64,000 nt of DNA from assembly GCA_015501075.1 (NCBI GenBank), contig JADNYJ010000001.1, positions 1,550,001 to 1,614,000 on the forward strand, in the 5' to 3' direction. Below are positions 22,231 through 35,063 of this stretch, one piece after another (within the stretch, counting starts at the first letter, position 1; every line of letters begins with the position of its first letter). The position numbers and the translations under genes are program-made. The notes under the pieces were generated by a model. The model was not told where the DNA came from, ran no database searches, and saw only the letters and a list, made by a program, of their open reading frames with translations. The stretch is from Gymnopilus junonius. Its lineage: Eukaryota > Basidiomycota > Agaricomycetes > Agaricales > Galerinaceae.

Positions 22231-24899
22231 TTAGGAATTGTGGTAAGTCGACTCCTTGACTTGCTTCATTTCCGTCCTTCCTTCAGGATTTGGTACTGAT
22301 CCTCGTAGGAAAAATTGTAGTCGTGCCGACCATGTCATATTGGCCGCTCTCTAGGTCGAAAAAGAATAAGAAGTGTTGAAAGATGTTCGTATGGAAATGT
22401 GTTAGGTGACCTACCCTTCGGTAACGCGCAACTGCATCAATAATATCGGTGTATTTCATATAGACGTCACTCAGTGGATTCTGTTCCATATACTGAACTA
22501 GGTCTACTCGGGTCGCTGATTGCGACAAAAGGGAGGGTAAAATAAATGTAATACTGTTCTCAACCTCGCTTGGCCTGCAAGTTAACAACAGTAGCCTATT
22601 AGCGTGCATATGAATCTTCAAGAAACGGGGACATACTCCGGGATTGTGTCAGTGATGTAAAAGCTGCAATGAAGCATTAGCACGGGTCTCAGAGCCTTCG
22701 ACAATGAAAAGCCTACTCCGAGCCTTCTGTCATGCACATCATAAGCTGTAGTGCGACATCCGCATATTCATTTTCGTTGATGAAGAACGGGTCCGCTGAG
22801 TTCAAAAAGGCATCTCGTATCACCGTTTTGAAATTTCTGCTTCGCTCTTTTGTAAGAAAAAATCCATGCCTCTCGTCTTCGTCTATTTCTAACATGGATT
22901 CCGAAACACCCAATTTTTGTATGCATTGCTTGCTTTCGCTACCAATAGGTCCAATGAATACGAGCATGATGAAGCTCGCCTTGAGAATTGGATCGTCGAA
23001 ATAAAGTTGGATATACGGCCGTATATATTGCAAATATCTAACCGACTTCGACCCATACAGGCAGCATATATCCGGGAAGTTCTACGTCAACCTTGAGATA
23101 AAATCGAACAGAGAAGAACACTAACTTACTGAGTTTCGAATGGCAACAAGAAGCGCCGGAAAATATTCAATTCTAGACGAAGTTTCCAGCTGAGGAACAG
23201 TCAACTTAGGACGTATAAAATCGTCTTTCATGATGGCTTCGTGTAGAATGGACGTCGGTTTCGCTTGATGGAAAAAATAAATAATGAAATGTGCAACCAT
23301 CCCATAAATCCTTTCATTAGAACGACTATCAATAAGAGGTTAAGGATTAGCAAGGATATACTTACGGGGCTCGGCCCACAACTCGAGGGAATGTGGAAGC
23401 AATCTCTCAGCAACTTCGGCACAGACTTCCCCTGTGTCGATCCAGAATCGGCGAGCTCTTGATTTGTCGAAGAGATAATCAGAAAGTGAGGTATGAAAAA
23501 TACGGATCGAGGATTCATCGCCTCTATCCACTGTAAGGAGAGATTCAAGACCAAAGAGCAGGCGCCGGACATCGCCTGCCTGTAGGCCAAGAAGTTTTTC
23601 TAGAAACTTTGGAGAGTTTGAGGGCTTGAAAAGAAGTAACCAAGAAGGAAGCAAGAACAAAAGGGCAAGAATGTGTAGCGTCCTCTGCAAATCGGCAGAA
23701 TCTATGACTGAGAGAATGGCAGAATATAGAAGATCTAACTGCTCGAAGGGCTCTCCTGAAGCATTCATCACAATGTCAAGTCGCTCTTCAGGTCTGTGTC
23801 GAGGTGAGCTTATAAACTTGTCAACGGTCGATGCATAGATAAATTGCCCAGATGCCTTGAACATAAGTGCCTCAAGGACGCCATTTGGAGGCCAAGGCGA
23901 CGGGAGATAACGTTTTAGAGGATGGGTTCTCCGGATTGTGCGAAACCTGGCAATCAGATATTTCTTGATGTCTTCGTTAGCTTTGTACTCGTTGTCAAGA
24001 GAGAGGCGCGCCGAACTATTGTTCAAGTCGCCTCGGTTGAATGCGTCTTGAATATTATATTCGGGACGACTTGCAATCAGGACAGCAAACGGGATTGGGA
24101 GATGCTGCAAGACGCGGAGCAAGACCTGCATGATTTCTTGTTGCTTATATGGGTCACTGCACTCATCCAGGCCATCTATGACAAATATTCGCGGATATGA
24201 GCTCGCGACGATACATGACGTGATGTGGACGGCATGAATCGGATTGATGATTAAGGCTTGAGCCTGATCCCAAAGTGACGCAGAAAACAAGAGAGGATCT
24301 CTCTCAATTGCTTCGACGATGAGCGGACGGGTATCAGGAATGGAGAGCGCTAGCTGGTAGGCGAGACTAGGGATAAACTTCTCCGCAGTTTCGACCGGCA
24401 CTTGATCGGAAGAAAAAGAAACTGGCAAGAAGCAGTCCTCGGTCAAAAAGAATTTTTGCGACAGTGCGTAGAATGGTGGATTTGCCTGATCCAGCAGGCC
24501 CATGAAGCCAGGTAATTGGATAAGTGTAAGTGAGCGCTTCGGCCCAGGAGACGAGATGTTCAAGGATGGCAATGCGAGTTCCTTCGTGGCATTTGGGTTG
24601 GTCCGATACTTCTTTTGACTTGAAAGATGCATTCGCAGCGACATGTTCACAGAGAACATCAAACCCTATCCAGAAGAAATGGCTTGTGAGCAACAGACAT
24701 CAGAAAACCTGGCATTCGCAAAGTTACCTAGTTCGCATCCATTAGTATTTGTCATTGAAAATTATCAAGCAGAAGATAGGCGCCCGTGGATACTACAAAA
24801 CGCACCGTTTTTCTGACCGAAGGTATTGTACGATACCAAGTCTCCAACCACGCTTGTGAACGAACCTCCAGAGATGTGCACATCGCTATTGCGGAACAT
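22231..24899 (-). pseudogene. NACHT-type P-loop NTPase (NLR-like), copy 1, frameshifted
   Basis: Starts MFRNSDVHISGGSFTSVVGD, the short Gly/Ser motif typical of many mushroom NLR-like proteins. After an intron come FDVLCEHVAANASF and QPKCHEGTRIAILEHLVSWA, Walker A GPAGSGKS, RSSAGRN, Walker B RIFVIDGLDECS, and the sensor-like FAVLIASRPE. Helical segments follow and end, over several exons, at the TAA at 22231. No WD40, TPR or ankyrin repeats were seen. It is a close paralog of the plus-strand gene at 35064. Near 24388 the frame shifts right after RSSAGRN (equivalent to a net +1), which would truncate the protein in the NTPase. Known of the family: STAND NTPases act in fungal non-self recognition; the role of this member is unknown. 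Confidence 0.8.
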
Positions 24900-26558
24900 T
24901 TGAGACACCAAGTTGAATGTCAATCAGGGGGACGTTTGCAATGTTCTTGCAAGTAGGTTTATATGTGCTTTATGAGAGAAACGAGGCAAAGAAGGCTGTT
25001 CATATCCGATTACTTATCGTGCACATCGCAGCCTGCAGGAGCGCACCTGACCTAGGATAATATTGGCACTGGGCATGGTAGCATTCCCGCCAACACTACA
25101 TACACAGCAATTGTATTCCCGGATGCTAGTAAACGAAAGCGATGGGTAAAGAAGGGCATTGCTTCCTTCAAGACCTCCGGGTTGGGGCTGAGGATGATCA
25201 TGAACTACACTCCAGCCACTGAAACAGCCTGAGATAACCAGAACTTGTACTTGAATAGAATCCAATCAGAGAAAAGAATCTGTCATGGCAAGCCTTGAGG
25301 CCACAGGAACGTTTGAGCAATGATGCATTATGATGGTACTGGTAACTGGTAGTACTTGGGAGAGTTTTGTCATTGGCCAAGAGCTCCGGGCCGCCTTTCC
25401 ATTCCTATACTGCTTACATAATAAGATTGTTCACACAGGCAGTGTCTTGAGTCTTGACTCTCACCGTACTGAACGTTGAATTCCTACCAATTTAGTGTCG
25501 TGGATTTGTGACCAAAACTCTTTCCAAATCCAGATTCTTACCCCCTTTACTATTGACGGTCATGCATCATTACGCAAGAATCAAGTAGCACCGTGATACG
25601 TCCCTAAGTGCTGCAGGTCCTCTGATATCCTTTTAATCATGCTCTATACTCAGCGGCAAAGCTTCTCGTTAGCGATGAATCCTGATGATCTAATCGCAAC
25701 AATTGTTTATATCCAGACGCTATCAGTCTTTTGCTGCACCCCGTCGAAGAGGCCCTTTGGCTACCAGTACAGACGTGGTGGGTACGAAAGTGAAGCGTGT
25801 AGTATCACGCATCTATCACCGTGATGTGAGTCCTCTGGAACACCGACGGTGCAATCCTTTGCAATATTATTCTTCGGATTTATGATATTTACCAGGTCAG
25901 CGATAGCTTGGTTCATCGACGAGTCTTGCGGAAAGTAATGTTCACCCTCGTTACTGTTCAAGCTCGAGAAAGGCTGCTGGGGCTAGGTGCCCAAGTAACG
26001 GGGAGAGGCGCCACTTCACCCAAGACAACATGCTCATCGACTTTCAGACGGTAAATAAACTCATTTCGCCGCCTTATCAGACACTCATGGCAGCCTGTCC
26101 TTCGTAGACCATACTGTTCAGCCATCCGCCAGTTTTTGGGCTCTCCTCATCCGGCATCGTCCCGGGAATTGGGCAGCAAGTCAAGTTAGCACACCTTATC
26201 CTGAATTCACGAAGATTTGGCAAAGCTCACGAGCGAATTACGGTAAGATTCCTAACTTCTTGACCTAGTAGGTGTGCGCTTCTTGCTTGGGCAATTGCAT
26301 ATCATGCTTCAGTTGACACAATCTTCGGCTGCTCCTCGGGTGGAAAGGGAGCAGTGAAAGTCCATGCAGTCAACGGGGTCTATGTTCGATATAAGCAGGA
26401 CAACATCGGACGACGATGTATTTAAGATAGTGTGAATAACATTGGAGGATAGTAGTGACCCCACTTCGTAAATTCCAGGAGCTGTAAATACAACATGTAC
26501 ATGAAGAACAAAATAATGTTGCCGCCGCAGGCCCGCAGCGGAGCTTCTCATCAGTGAA
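24900..26558. other. 1.66 kb without a supported gene
   Basis: Short open frames on both strands with no recognisable product and no convincing splice structure. An arginine-rich open stretch near 25740-25825 was considered and not kept. The left part includes the promoter of the minus-strand NACHT gene. Confidence 0.4.
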
Positions 26559-28527
26559 TCAGTGACCACACTGCACAGACAACTGAAAAAAATGCCACGC
26601 ATTTGCTTTCGTAGTCCATCTCCTGCTCCTGTCCGTGTTACTCCTCCTGCTTGATCCGTGGCTCCTGCTGCTCCTGTTTAATAGGCAGCAGCTGCTGTTC
26701 CTCCTCCTGCTTAATACGCTGCTGCTGTTGCCCTCCCTGGTAGTCTGCTGGGGCTGCTGTTGGGACTCTTGTTGGGGCTCCTGCTGAGGTTCCTGCTGCT
26801 GTTGGGGTTGCTCCTGTTGGGGCTCTCGTTGGTTCTCCTTCTGTTGCTGGTGTTGTTGTTGCGGCTGCTCCTCCTGCTTAACCCTTTGTTGCAGACCAGC
26901 CTGACGCTGCTGTTGCTCGTGCTGAAGCCGAAGGCGCTGCTGTTGTTGTAGCCAAAGTTGTTCTTGCTGACGCTGCTCGTGTTGGTGTTGTCGTTGAAGC
27001 TGCTGCTGCTGGGCGTGGTATTGCATGAATAGTTGACGCTCCTGTGGACTCATTGGCTGACGCTGAGGGTGTAGCTGTAGCTGGTGCTCCATCTCGGGGG
27101 TAATGAGTAGCATTTCGGGCTCGATCGGAATGTGTTGGGGCAGCGGCGCATGGAGCTGTTGAACAGGCTGGTGCGGAAGGTGTTGGGGTAACGGCGTCTG
27201 GAACTGCTGGACAGGCTGGTGCAAAAGCAGAACCGGCTGTTGCAATTGTTGAGGTGGCGGCGGTGCCTGTAAGTGTAGAATCGGCTGTTGCAGAAGCTGA
27301 AGCGGATGTTGCGGCTGTTGGTTCTGCGCCCGTGTCATTTGTTCGAACTGGTGAAGCAATTGCTGAGGCTGAAGCAGCTGGGGTAGCAGAATCGGCTGCG
27401 GTTGTTGCAGTTGTAGTGGTGGTGGTTGGTTCCCCACCTGCTGCTGCTGCTGGGGTTGAAATAACAGTTGCGGGTTGATGCCCATGTGCTGTTGCTGTTG
27501 CTCCTGTTCCCGGAGTTGCTCTAATCGCAATCGTTGAAGCTGCTGTTCGTACTGCTGCTGAAGCAGATTCTCTTGTTGGCGATGTCGCTCAATCTCCTGC
27601 CTGAGCCTCGTTTGGTGCTGCATCTGGAGGTCACGAAGCTGATTCGCTTGCTGGTCCCGGAGATTGAGGATCTCGAGCTGCTCTTCGATCTCACTGATCT
27701 CCTGCTGTTGAGCCGGCCGCTCCTCTAGCTCTGGCAGTTCCGCATCGGCATGTCGCGCTTTGAGCTCTGGATCACTTTTCGCTGCGAATGGATGGTCTAC
27801 AGTGCACATGAACACCTGGAATTCGGCCGCCATTGTTTTCAGCATGGCTAGAGGGACGATGTACTTTGGCAGATGGGATACGGAGAACACCAATGCGGCT
27901 TGTTTTTTGACGACGCACGTCTAAAAAATCAACAAGGTGGTGATCGAGTTATGATTCGTTCTATTGGTATTCAAAATAAGTGGACTTACGATGAGTATGT
28001 ACCTCCTGATGTCGTCTTCATCTTGAAGGATGCTGGCTATCATTGGAAATTTGTTTTCCATCTTAGCACATCGTGGGGCGAGCTGTTGTAATACTTTAGA
28101 GAATTCTTGCCGTTCCGGTAGGGGAACATCGATAAGAGGCATAGCAGGAATGGCTTTAAGGAAGGAAAGCGCAAAAAGCAACGTCAGTAAGACGCGGACT
28201 GCTTCAAGATCGTGGGATATCGGAGATGTATTCACCAGTCTTCTCGTAATGGGCTTTGAGAAGCAAGAGCCAATTGGTATGGAAGACGCCCGGATCGTCA
28301 ACAGGCGTCTGCTTTGGTAGTTGTGGGCGTAATGCTGGCTGAATCCACATATTAGGATGCAGAGTGCTCGGAACCCACGCCTGGGATCGCTGAGGCTGCT
28401 GCGCTTCATGAGATTTCTGAGACTGCTGGGATTGTGGACGGGATTGCGGACGGGACTGAGAGAGAGACTGTGAACGAGACTGTGGTTGTGACTGGGATTG
28501 AGGCTGCTGGGGCTGCTGGGTAGACAT
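26559..28527 (-). CDS. Glutamine-rich member of an unrecognised three-exon family (copy 1)
   Basis: Exons 28527-28236, 28153-27990 and 27920-26559 give 605 residues. Exon 1 begins MSTQQPQQPQSQSQPQ with Ser/Gln/Arg repeats and ends HTNWLLLLKAHYEKT. Exon 2 encodes IPAMPLIDVPLPERQEFSKV and a helical stretch. Exon 3 starts TCVVKKQAALVFSVSHLPKYI, then an acidic/QL coiled-coil-like segment, then over 250 residues dominated by Gln with Leu, Pro and Glu, and a basic Ser/Arg tail. Intron positions and phases match the copies at 29121 and 38048. No known domain is recognised. The Q-rich composition resembles transcription coactivators or prion-like proteins, an analogy only. The terminal part of exon 3 could hide another intron. 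Confidence 0.7.
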
Positions 28528-29120
28528 CTTGTGAAGTCGCGGAAAGTACGACCGCCCAAGATCTGGGGCTTCTTGGGGGGATTGATTAGTTTGAGAGCAT
28601 TTATGGGAGCTCTTATATACGCGTAGGGGTCGTTGTATCCCCATCATCTCCATCGACGATCGATTCCTTGCGGTTGGTCTCCATGCCATAAATTACCGCA
28701 TTTGGCAATGTTTCCCAATTAGAGCGAGTAATTTGGGAAATAGGGGCCGGTGGGGCGGAGGGAAGTTGGCTCCAACTCCGACGCATATCAATTCAATTAT
28801 TCAGCCGGTGGCATACACTGACATGCACACACAACACACGCACTACACGCCTCTGCACACTCTGTCTCCATCAGGCTTTCTGTGGGAATGTTTGTCGGGC
28901 GAAATACAATAAACCTCCGAGCCTTGAAACACTGGTAAATTTATTATTATTATTTAAAATTAAATTTCACACTTCGAAACACCATGATTATTCACCTTCC
29001 GATCGACTCGTGTGTCCTTGTTTTCTCCAACATCCTGACTTGGCTCGAAAAGTTCAACAAAGGTCCACTCATTACAAAGGCGAGATCGTCCGTGGTATTC
29101 GGCTGCGACTGCTGGAGCTA
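28528..29120. other. Intergenic, about 590 bases
   Basis: Promoter side of the Q-rich gene and 3' flank of the next paralog. Contains a CA-rich stretch (ACATGCACACACAACACACG near 28820) and an AT-rich patch near 28940. No gene seen. Confidence 0.4.
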
Positions 29121-29666
29121 TTAATCTTCCTGTTGTAGGGCTACAGGTGGCTGAATTCCCTGTCCATGGGCGGTCGTGAAAGGGTTCAAGATTTGCTGGA
29201 ACTTTTCCGATAAAAATTTCAACATGCTGAAAGCAAGAATGTACTGCGGGTTGGAGCGGCTTGATAACATTGACCATTGGGCTTGGACAGTGCATATCTG
29301 AAACGATACATACAATGTCAAGTCAACTCGGATGTAGATTGTTGACTCACGATAACAACCAGTTTCTTCATGGTGCCCTCTTCCCTTACGGTGGCAAATA
29401 TCGCCTGAAGCTCCTCGTCTGCTGCATTACATCCCATATGAAGCTCCTCCAAGAGTTCGTTGTAAATCGGCCGAATCTCCATCGGGACTTCGACACGTTT
29501 CATAGCGGGAATATCTCAAAGGGAAGTCAATAAGAACAGGGTATAGATGACAGAGAGGGTGTTATTCACGTATCGTGCTGTAACTTTGCTTGACTCGTGC
29601 GATGAATTCAGCCCGGTAGGTTTTGGTCATAGTTTCCACCGACACGCAAACCGGTTGAGAAGACAT
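29121..29666 (-). CDS. Three-exon family, copy 2 (small protein)
   Basis: Exons 29666-29570, 29514-29351 and 29297-29121 give 145 residues. The ATG at 29666 was preferred because all three copies then begin Met-Ser; an in-frame ATG at 29732 would add 22 residues. Exon 2 encodes IPAMKRVEVPMEIRPIYNEL, then LEELHMGCNAADEELQAIF. Exon 3 begins ICTVQAQWSMLSSRSNPQYI and ends after PPVALQQED. It lacks the Q-rich tail of copy 1. The first donor GTGAATA is shared by all three copies. Divergent from cullin-1, 407 bases apart. Function unknown. Confidence 0.7.
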
Positions 29667-30073
29667 TCCGGAAATTCGGAGGGTGCTGGATCTCTGGGTG
29701 ACTGAAAAGCCGCAGTTGTTATCGACAGCCATGCTTTATACTGGGCAGGTGATTATGACACTGGCTGTTCATGGCGAACAGTGGTGTATTCCGAGTTTGG
29801 ATCATAATAAGAGTCCTGAGCGATAGTCAGAAGATTGTGGCAAGATGACGCGTGATGGATGTCGATCAAGAGGCTAAAGTAGAACATAAGAAACCTCAAT
29901 AGCCTCAAAAGCTATGAAGACTCACAATGATATCAAATTGTCAAAGAGCAGTGCATGTCATGGTGACTGTTGGTAGTCGCAATGAGGGCGCGGTGCGTGG
30001 GACAGGCGTGGCGGGTCCGTTATTAAGAGTCACGTACTCCGCAAGTTTTGCTTTCCTCCTTTGTTCTGCAGTC
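29667..30073. other. Divergent promoter region between copy 2 and cullin-1
   Basis: 407 bases between two divergent start codons; includes the longer possible N-terminus of copy 2 up to 29732. No other gene seen. Confidence 0.4.
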
Positions 30074-32865
30074 ATGGCTCCTCCTCCAACCACCGACAAT
30101 GACTTCTCCAAAATGCCCCAGAAGACCGCCGATCTCGACGAGACATGGGCATTCCTTAATAATGGTGTCGACCACATTATGAACAACCTCGAGAAGGGTT
30201 TATCCTTCACTGGCTACACCGGTCTTTACACAACCGTCTACAACTATTGTACTTCCACCAAAATGCACGGCCGATTAGATGGTAATCGATGTATGTAAGG
30301 CCTCTGTTCATCGCCGGTGCCCCGCCATCTAACCTCTCGTTCTCTGTAGCTGGCGCTAATCTTGTGGGCTCGGATTTATACAATAAACTCAGTGAATATT
30401 TCATTTTACACTTTAAACCCATGCTGCAAGTCCGTATCGATCTCTTTCATACTTCCTTACGTGAACTTACATCTTGACCTCGTTTCAGAAAGCATCCACT
30501 CTTTCAGACGTAGATCTGCTGCGCTATTATGCCACAGAATGGGATCGTTATACCACAGGCGCCAACTACCTCAACCGTTTATTCACGTATCTCAACCGTT
30601 ACTGGGTGAAACGAGAGCGAGACGAGGGCAAGAAAGGAGTTTTCCAAGTCTACACCGTGAGTGGCATAGTCTCCGATCCTATCGCTGTTTGACATCTAGA
30701 TCGCGTGCTGCAGCTGGCGTTGTCTCAATGGAAGGAACACTTCTTTATGGTGATTCAGCGAGACAACTCCAAGTTGTCCGCCGCCACCCTCCGGCTCATC
30801 GCCCAACAAAGGAACGGAGAATCGATCGATCAGGGTCTCGTCAAGAAGGTCGTCGACTCGTTCGTCTCATTAGGTCTTGATATCGCCGATCCCAATAAGG
30901 AATGCTTGGATGTTTACAAAGAGCAATTCGAGACCGCCTTCATCGCCGCCACCGAGTCTTACTACAAGAAAGAATCAGAAACCTTCCTTGCTGAGAACTC
31001 GGTCCCTGACTACCTCAAGAAGGCCGAGGAGCGTCTCCGAGAAGAGGAGAACCGCGTTGAACGGTACCTACACACGAAGACGCGGAAGGAGCTCATCAGC
31101 AAGTGCGAGAATGTGCTTATCAGGGAGCACGGCGAGCTCATGTGGGAGAGCTTCCAGAACCTGCTCGATTTCGACCAGGATGAGGACCTCCAAAGGATGT
31201 ATGCTCTCTTGTCACGCATTCCTGAGGGTCTAGAGCCCTTGAGGAAGAGGTTCGAGGCCCACGTCAAGCAGGCTGGGTTGACCGCCATCTCCAAGCTGGT
31301 GGGTGAAGGAGGTGCCAACGTCGAGTCTTTGGACCCCAAGGCTTATGTCGACGCGCTATTGGAGGTGCATCAGAAGAACTCGGAGATCGTCAATAGGAGC
31401 TTCAAAGGCGAGGCTGGGTTCGCTGCCAGTTTGGACAAGGCGTGCAGGGAGTTTGTTAACCGCAATGCTGCTACTGGGACTTCATCCACCAAGTCGCCTG
31501 AGCTTATCGCCAAGCATGCTGATATGCTTCTGCGCAAGAACAACAAGATGGCGGAGGAGGATGACCTTGAGGGAGCGCTTAACCGTGTGGTATGTCTTGC
31601 CTTTCATCGTTTGTCTCGTTGGACTATGGTTTCTGACCGCATTTTGGTTTATAGATGGTCTTGTTCAAGTACTTGGAAGACAAGGACGTTTTCCAAACGT
31701 TCTACACCACCAAGCTGTCTAAGCGTCTTATTCATGGCGTCTCGGCTTCTGACGAGAGTGAGGCTAGCATGATTTCTAAATTGAAGGAGGCCTGCGGTTT
31801 CGAGTACACCAACAAGCTTCAACGCATGTTCACAGGTACGCTTGTCGTTTGTCATATCCATGAGTTTCCTTTTCGTTACTGACCATGATTCACTGCAGAC
31901 ATGAGTCTAAGCAAGGATCTCACTGATTCCTTCAAAGAGCGCATGGCTCAGAACCACGACGACATGGACATCACATTCAGCATCATGGTGCTCGGTACTA
32001 ACTTCTGGCCTCTTAACCCACCCCCACACGACTTCGTCATCCCCGTCGAGATCCTCCCTACCTACGACCGTTTCCAAAAGTACTACCAAACCAAACACTC
32101 TGGGCGGAAACTAACATGGCTATGGAATTACTCGAAGAATGAGCTGCGGACCAACTACCTGAACCAGAAATACATCCTGATGACGAGTTCCTATCAAATG
32201 GCGGTGCTGCTACAGTATAACCAGAACGATACGATGTCGTTGGAGGAGCTGGTCGCTGCTACTTCGATCTCGAAGGATATTTTGACGCAGGTCCTGGCAG
32301 TGCTTGTGAAGGCCAAGGTGTTGATTAATGATGAGACGGATCAGTATGATTTGAACCCTAGTATGTGATTTTTATTTGTGAAGTTTTGGACGAATCAGGC
32401 TGACTGTGCATTCTCTTTTCTCTTTCGTCTCTTCTTTCAGACTTCAAGTCGAAGAAGATTCGTGTTAACCTCAACTTGCCCATAAAGGCAGAGGTCAAGG
32501 CAGAATCTGCAGATGTCCTCAAAGCTGTCGACGAGGATCGTAAATATGTCATTCAGGCCACTATCGTCCGGTATGTTTTCAAGTTTTTTCTTTGGTTAAG
32601 GCAGGTGTTTACGTTGTTATTTTATAGTATCATGAAGGCCAGGAAGACAATGAAGAACCAGGCGTTGATCCAAGAGGTCATCTCACAAATCTCACAACGT
32701 TTCGCACCCAAGATTCCCGATATCAAGAAGGTATGTGTTGTATTCTTATCTTATTTCATAACCGGCTCTGACTCTTTTCGTTTACAGGCCATTGAGACCC
32801 TCTTGGAGAAGGAGTACATGGAGCGTGTGGATGGCTCAAAGGATACTTTTGCTTATATAGCTTAA
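30074..32865 (+). CDS. cul1: Cullin-1, SCF ubiquitin ligase scaffold
   Basis: Nine exons (30074-30290, 30350-30429, 30489-30656, 30714-31589, 31655-31835, 31899-32360, 32441-32570, 32628-32730, 32788-32865) sum to 764 residues without a break, the usual cullin length. The N-terminal cullin repeats include [10 protein letters not shown] and [13 protein letters not shown], which bind Skp1/F-box adaptors. The cullin homology domain includes [21 protein letters not shown] and KLTWLWNYS and binds Rbx1. The C-terminal winged helix has the neddylation motif IVRIMKARK with its lysine, and ends [16 protein letters not shown], matching metazoan CUL1 endings. It works in nucleus and cytoplasm to ubiquitinate cell-cycle and signalling proteins. 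Convergent with the WD40 gene. Confidence 0.95.
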
Positions 32866-33283
32866 GCTTTTCCTTCTTTCCCGCTGTCGATTCGATGTCG
32901 ACATCGATGTCCTTGCGAGTTTGCACTCCCTTGGACCTGCGGACCACCCATTTCCATCTTCATCCATAGTTGTTGTTGTCTCTTGCACAGTCTATCTTGC
33001 TTACCTCCATGTGTCCACCAATGCATCTTTTTCCTCCCTCCTTCCCTCTAACCTTTTCTGGTGACTGTATACCATACTCGAAACACCCCAATCCATCCCA
33101 ACCATCGCATAATACGATTGTTAATCACTTTCCTCACTCTTCCTTTTTTTTTTTTTGCTCTGATGTATATAAGAATCACGATATAGAGAGATTTTGGCAA
33201 AATGAAATAGCGTTTTGGTCATTGCGAGAGATGTACAGGCAAGGGAATAATGTAAGCATAATAAGCAAAGGAGAAGTGGGGGA
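32866..33283. other. Intergenic between convergent genes
   Basis: 3' flanks of cullin-1 and the WD40 gene; a 16-T run near 33146. Nothing coding supported. Confidence 0.5.
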
Positions 33284-34684
33284 TTATGCAGAGAGCCCTG
33301 CTTCGATCTCGCCTAGGAGCATTGTCCCGTCTTTACTGCCTGTGAGAACTGGACGGAAATGATAAGGAAATTGCTTGGAAAAAAAGGGAAGGAGGGAGAC
33401 TTACTGATAGGCTCTTTTGGATGGAAGTCGACGGAGGTTACTGTCCCTTTGTGTCCGGGAAGCTGTTCGATGCACCATGTTAGACCAACAACTCCTCCAT
33501 AAAAATGAAGAAACAAACCTTATACAAAACCCTCCCACTATCCACATCCCAGATCGTCACCGTCCTGTCCGCCCCGCCTACCGCGACGCGCTTCCCATCA
33601 TCTTCCTTACTCCACGCTCCTCGTAAGAGCGTATTCTCGAAGCCAGCCGGAGCACCGTGCAATACGCGGTGTATCCGCGATGGGGAGGGCGAGAAGGGGC
33701 GCACGTCCCATATCATTGTTTGAGAGGAGAAGGAGGGCGAGAGGAGGAAGTTCCCGTTTGGAGAGAGGGAGAGGGAAGTCGGTGTGTCGGTTAACCCGGT
33801 TAGGGTAGATACTTGCTCTGCTTTGCGGAGGTCGTATATCTGTTGGGGTGAGAATGGTGAGTGAGATCCAGCAGACATGTAGGTAGAAGAGTAGGTAGTT
33901 TACGTGGATTTCGTTGTCGATAGCCCCGACATACACACTATTCCCATCGGCACTCCAACAGACTGAGGTGACAGGGCATTTAACCTCAAACGTCGCCACA
34001 GGAATCTTCCCTGCATCCTCTCCGCCCTCCCAAATTTTCACGGTCCCATCGTCCGAGCCTGTAGCGACGAGCTCTGTCCCCGACCCGCTGGCCATCGTGC
34101 GGTCGACAGAGTTGATGATTTCGCGATGCGCGCGGATCTTTTTGACGCGTTGGCCGGTGGTTACGTCTGTTAGGGTGAGCGTATGGTCTGCTGAGACACT
34201 GTAGATGAGAGGGGAGGAGAGAGACCATTGTAAGTCGATGATGGGCGCTTTTGCGTGACTTTGTAGAAGGGCATAGTTCGTGTTTGGGGCATACGTTCGC
34301 CAGAGAGCTACGCGAATAAATTTATCGATATAGCCCTGTGTATGAGGAAGTGAATGGACGTACAAATGCTTCGATCGGTCGAACACGCAGCGATATTCTG
34401 TCCTGTTGGGTCGAATCTACAGCTCAGAATTTCGCCCTAACAAGATTAAATTAGATTAAATTCCACACAATTCCTAAAAATGAGCAGAAACATACCGAAT
34501 GCGCGTCTGAAAGACTGATGATAGGCGCCTCGAGACTACTCGTCCTTTGCACCGTCCGGATGAGTCCTTTACTCCGTTCATCTTTTCCTGAAGAGATGGC
34601 AATTTGGTTTGAGGGTGGAGGTGTTGCTCGCGCTCTTTTGATGATGGCGCCTGCCGGGGGTGGTGAGGGTCCTCTCTTGGACAT
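33284..34684 (-). CDS. U5 snRNP 40 kDa-like WD40 protein
   Basis: Starts MSKRGPSPPPAGAIIKRARA, then SSLEAPIISLSDAHS. WD40 blades follow: GEILSCRFDPTGQNIAACS; LWRTYAPN; APIIDLQWS...SADHTLTLTDV; REIINSV...GSDDGTVKIWE; CPVTSVCWSADGNSVYVGA; IYDLRK...TPTSLSLSPNGNFLL; and GGADRTVTIWDVDSG. It ends GHKGTVTSVDFHPKEPI and SKDGTMLLGEI at TAA 33284. That is about seven blades, the length and order of SNRNP40/Spf38, a component of U5 snRNP that associates with Prp8 in the spliceosome. At least six exons, no frame break seen. Another seven-bladed WD40 protein is the main alternative. Divergent from the NACHT gene at 35064. Confidence 0.85.
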
Positions 34685-35063
34685 TTTAGAGGGAAATGAA
34701 AGGGGTATTAAGGGAAGATAATGAGGGAAAGGTTGAGAGGATTGAGGTGACCAGCGTGCAGCCAAGCAAGTCTAAACAGCTCCAGCTCAGGCTCAGTCGC
34801 GACTCGTAATTTCTGCTTTGAGACTTCCAGTTGTCGTTGAAGCGTTGTAGTTCGTCCTTTACTTTTATCAACCAATGAAACGGGAATGAATGATACTCAA
34901 TTTCAGGACGACGCCGGGCCAGCTTGACAAATGGATAACTTTGTATTTCTATCACAGCCTCATTTGTGACAGAACCTCCTTGTGGTTTTGGTGGTAAAGA
35001 GCCGCAGCTTTACCTTGTTCCGAATCTCTTCTACGCCTCCCTGTTGCCCTTTCTTCCCTCTGG
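34685..35063. other. Divergent promoter region
   Basis: 379 bases between the WD40 start (minus) and the NACHT gene start (plus). No gene seen. Confidence 0.4.

Noticed and set aside
25639..25961. Possible small arginine-rich gene with a segment VVGTKVKRVVSRIYHRD
   Set aside because: No consistent exon structure or family match; short frames on both strands.
26760..27728. Leu- or Ala/Val-rich plus-strand frames
   Set aside because: Shadows of the CAG/CAA-type glutamine repeat on the minus strand.
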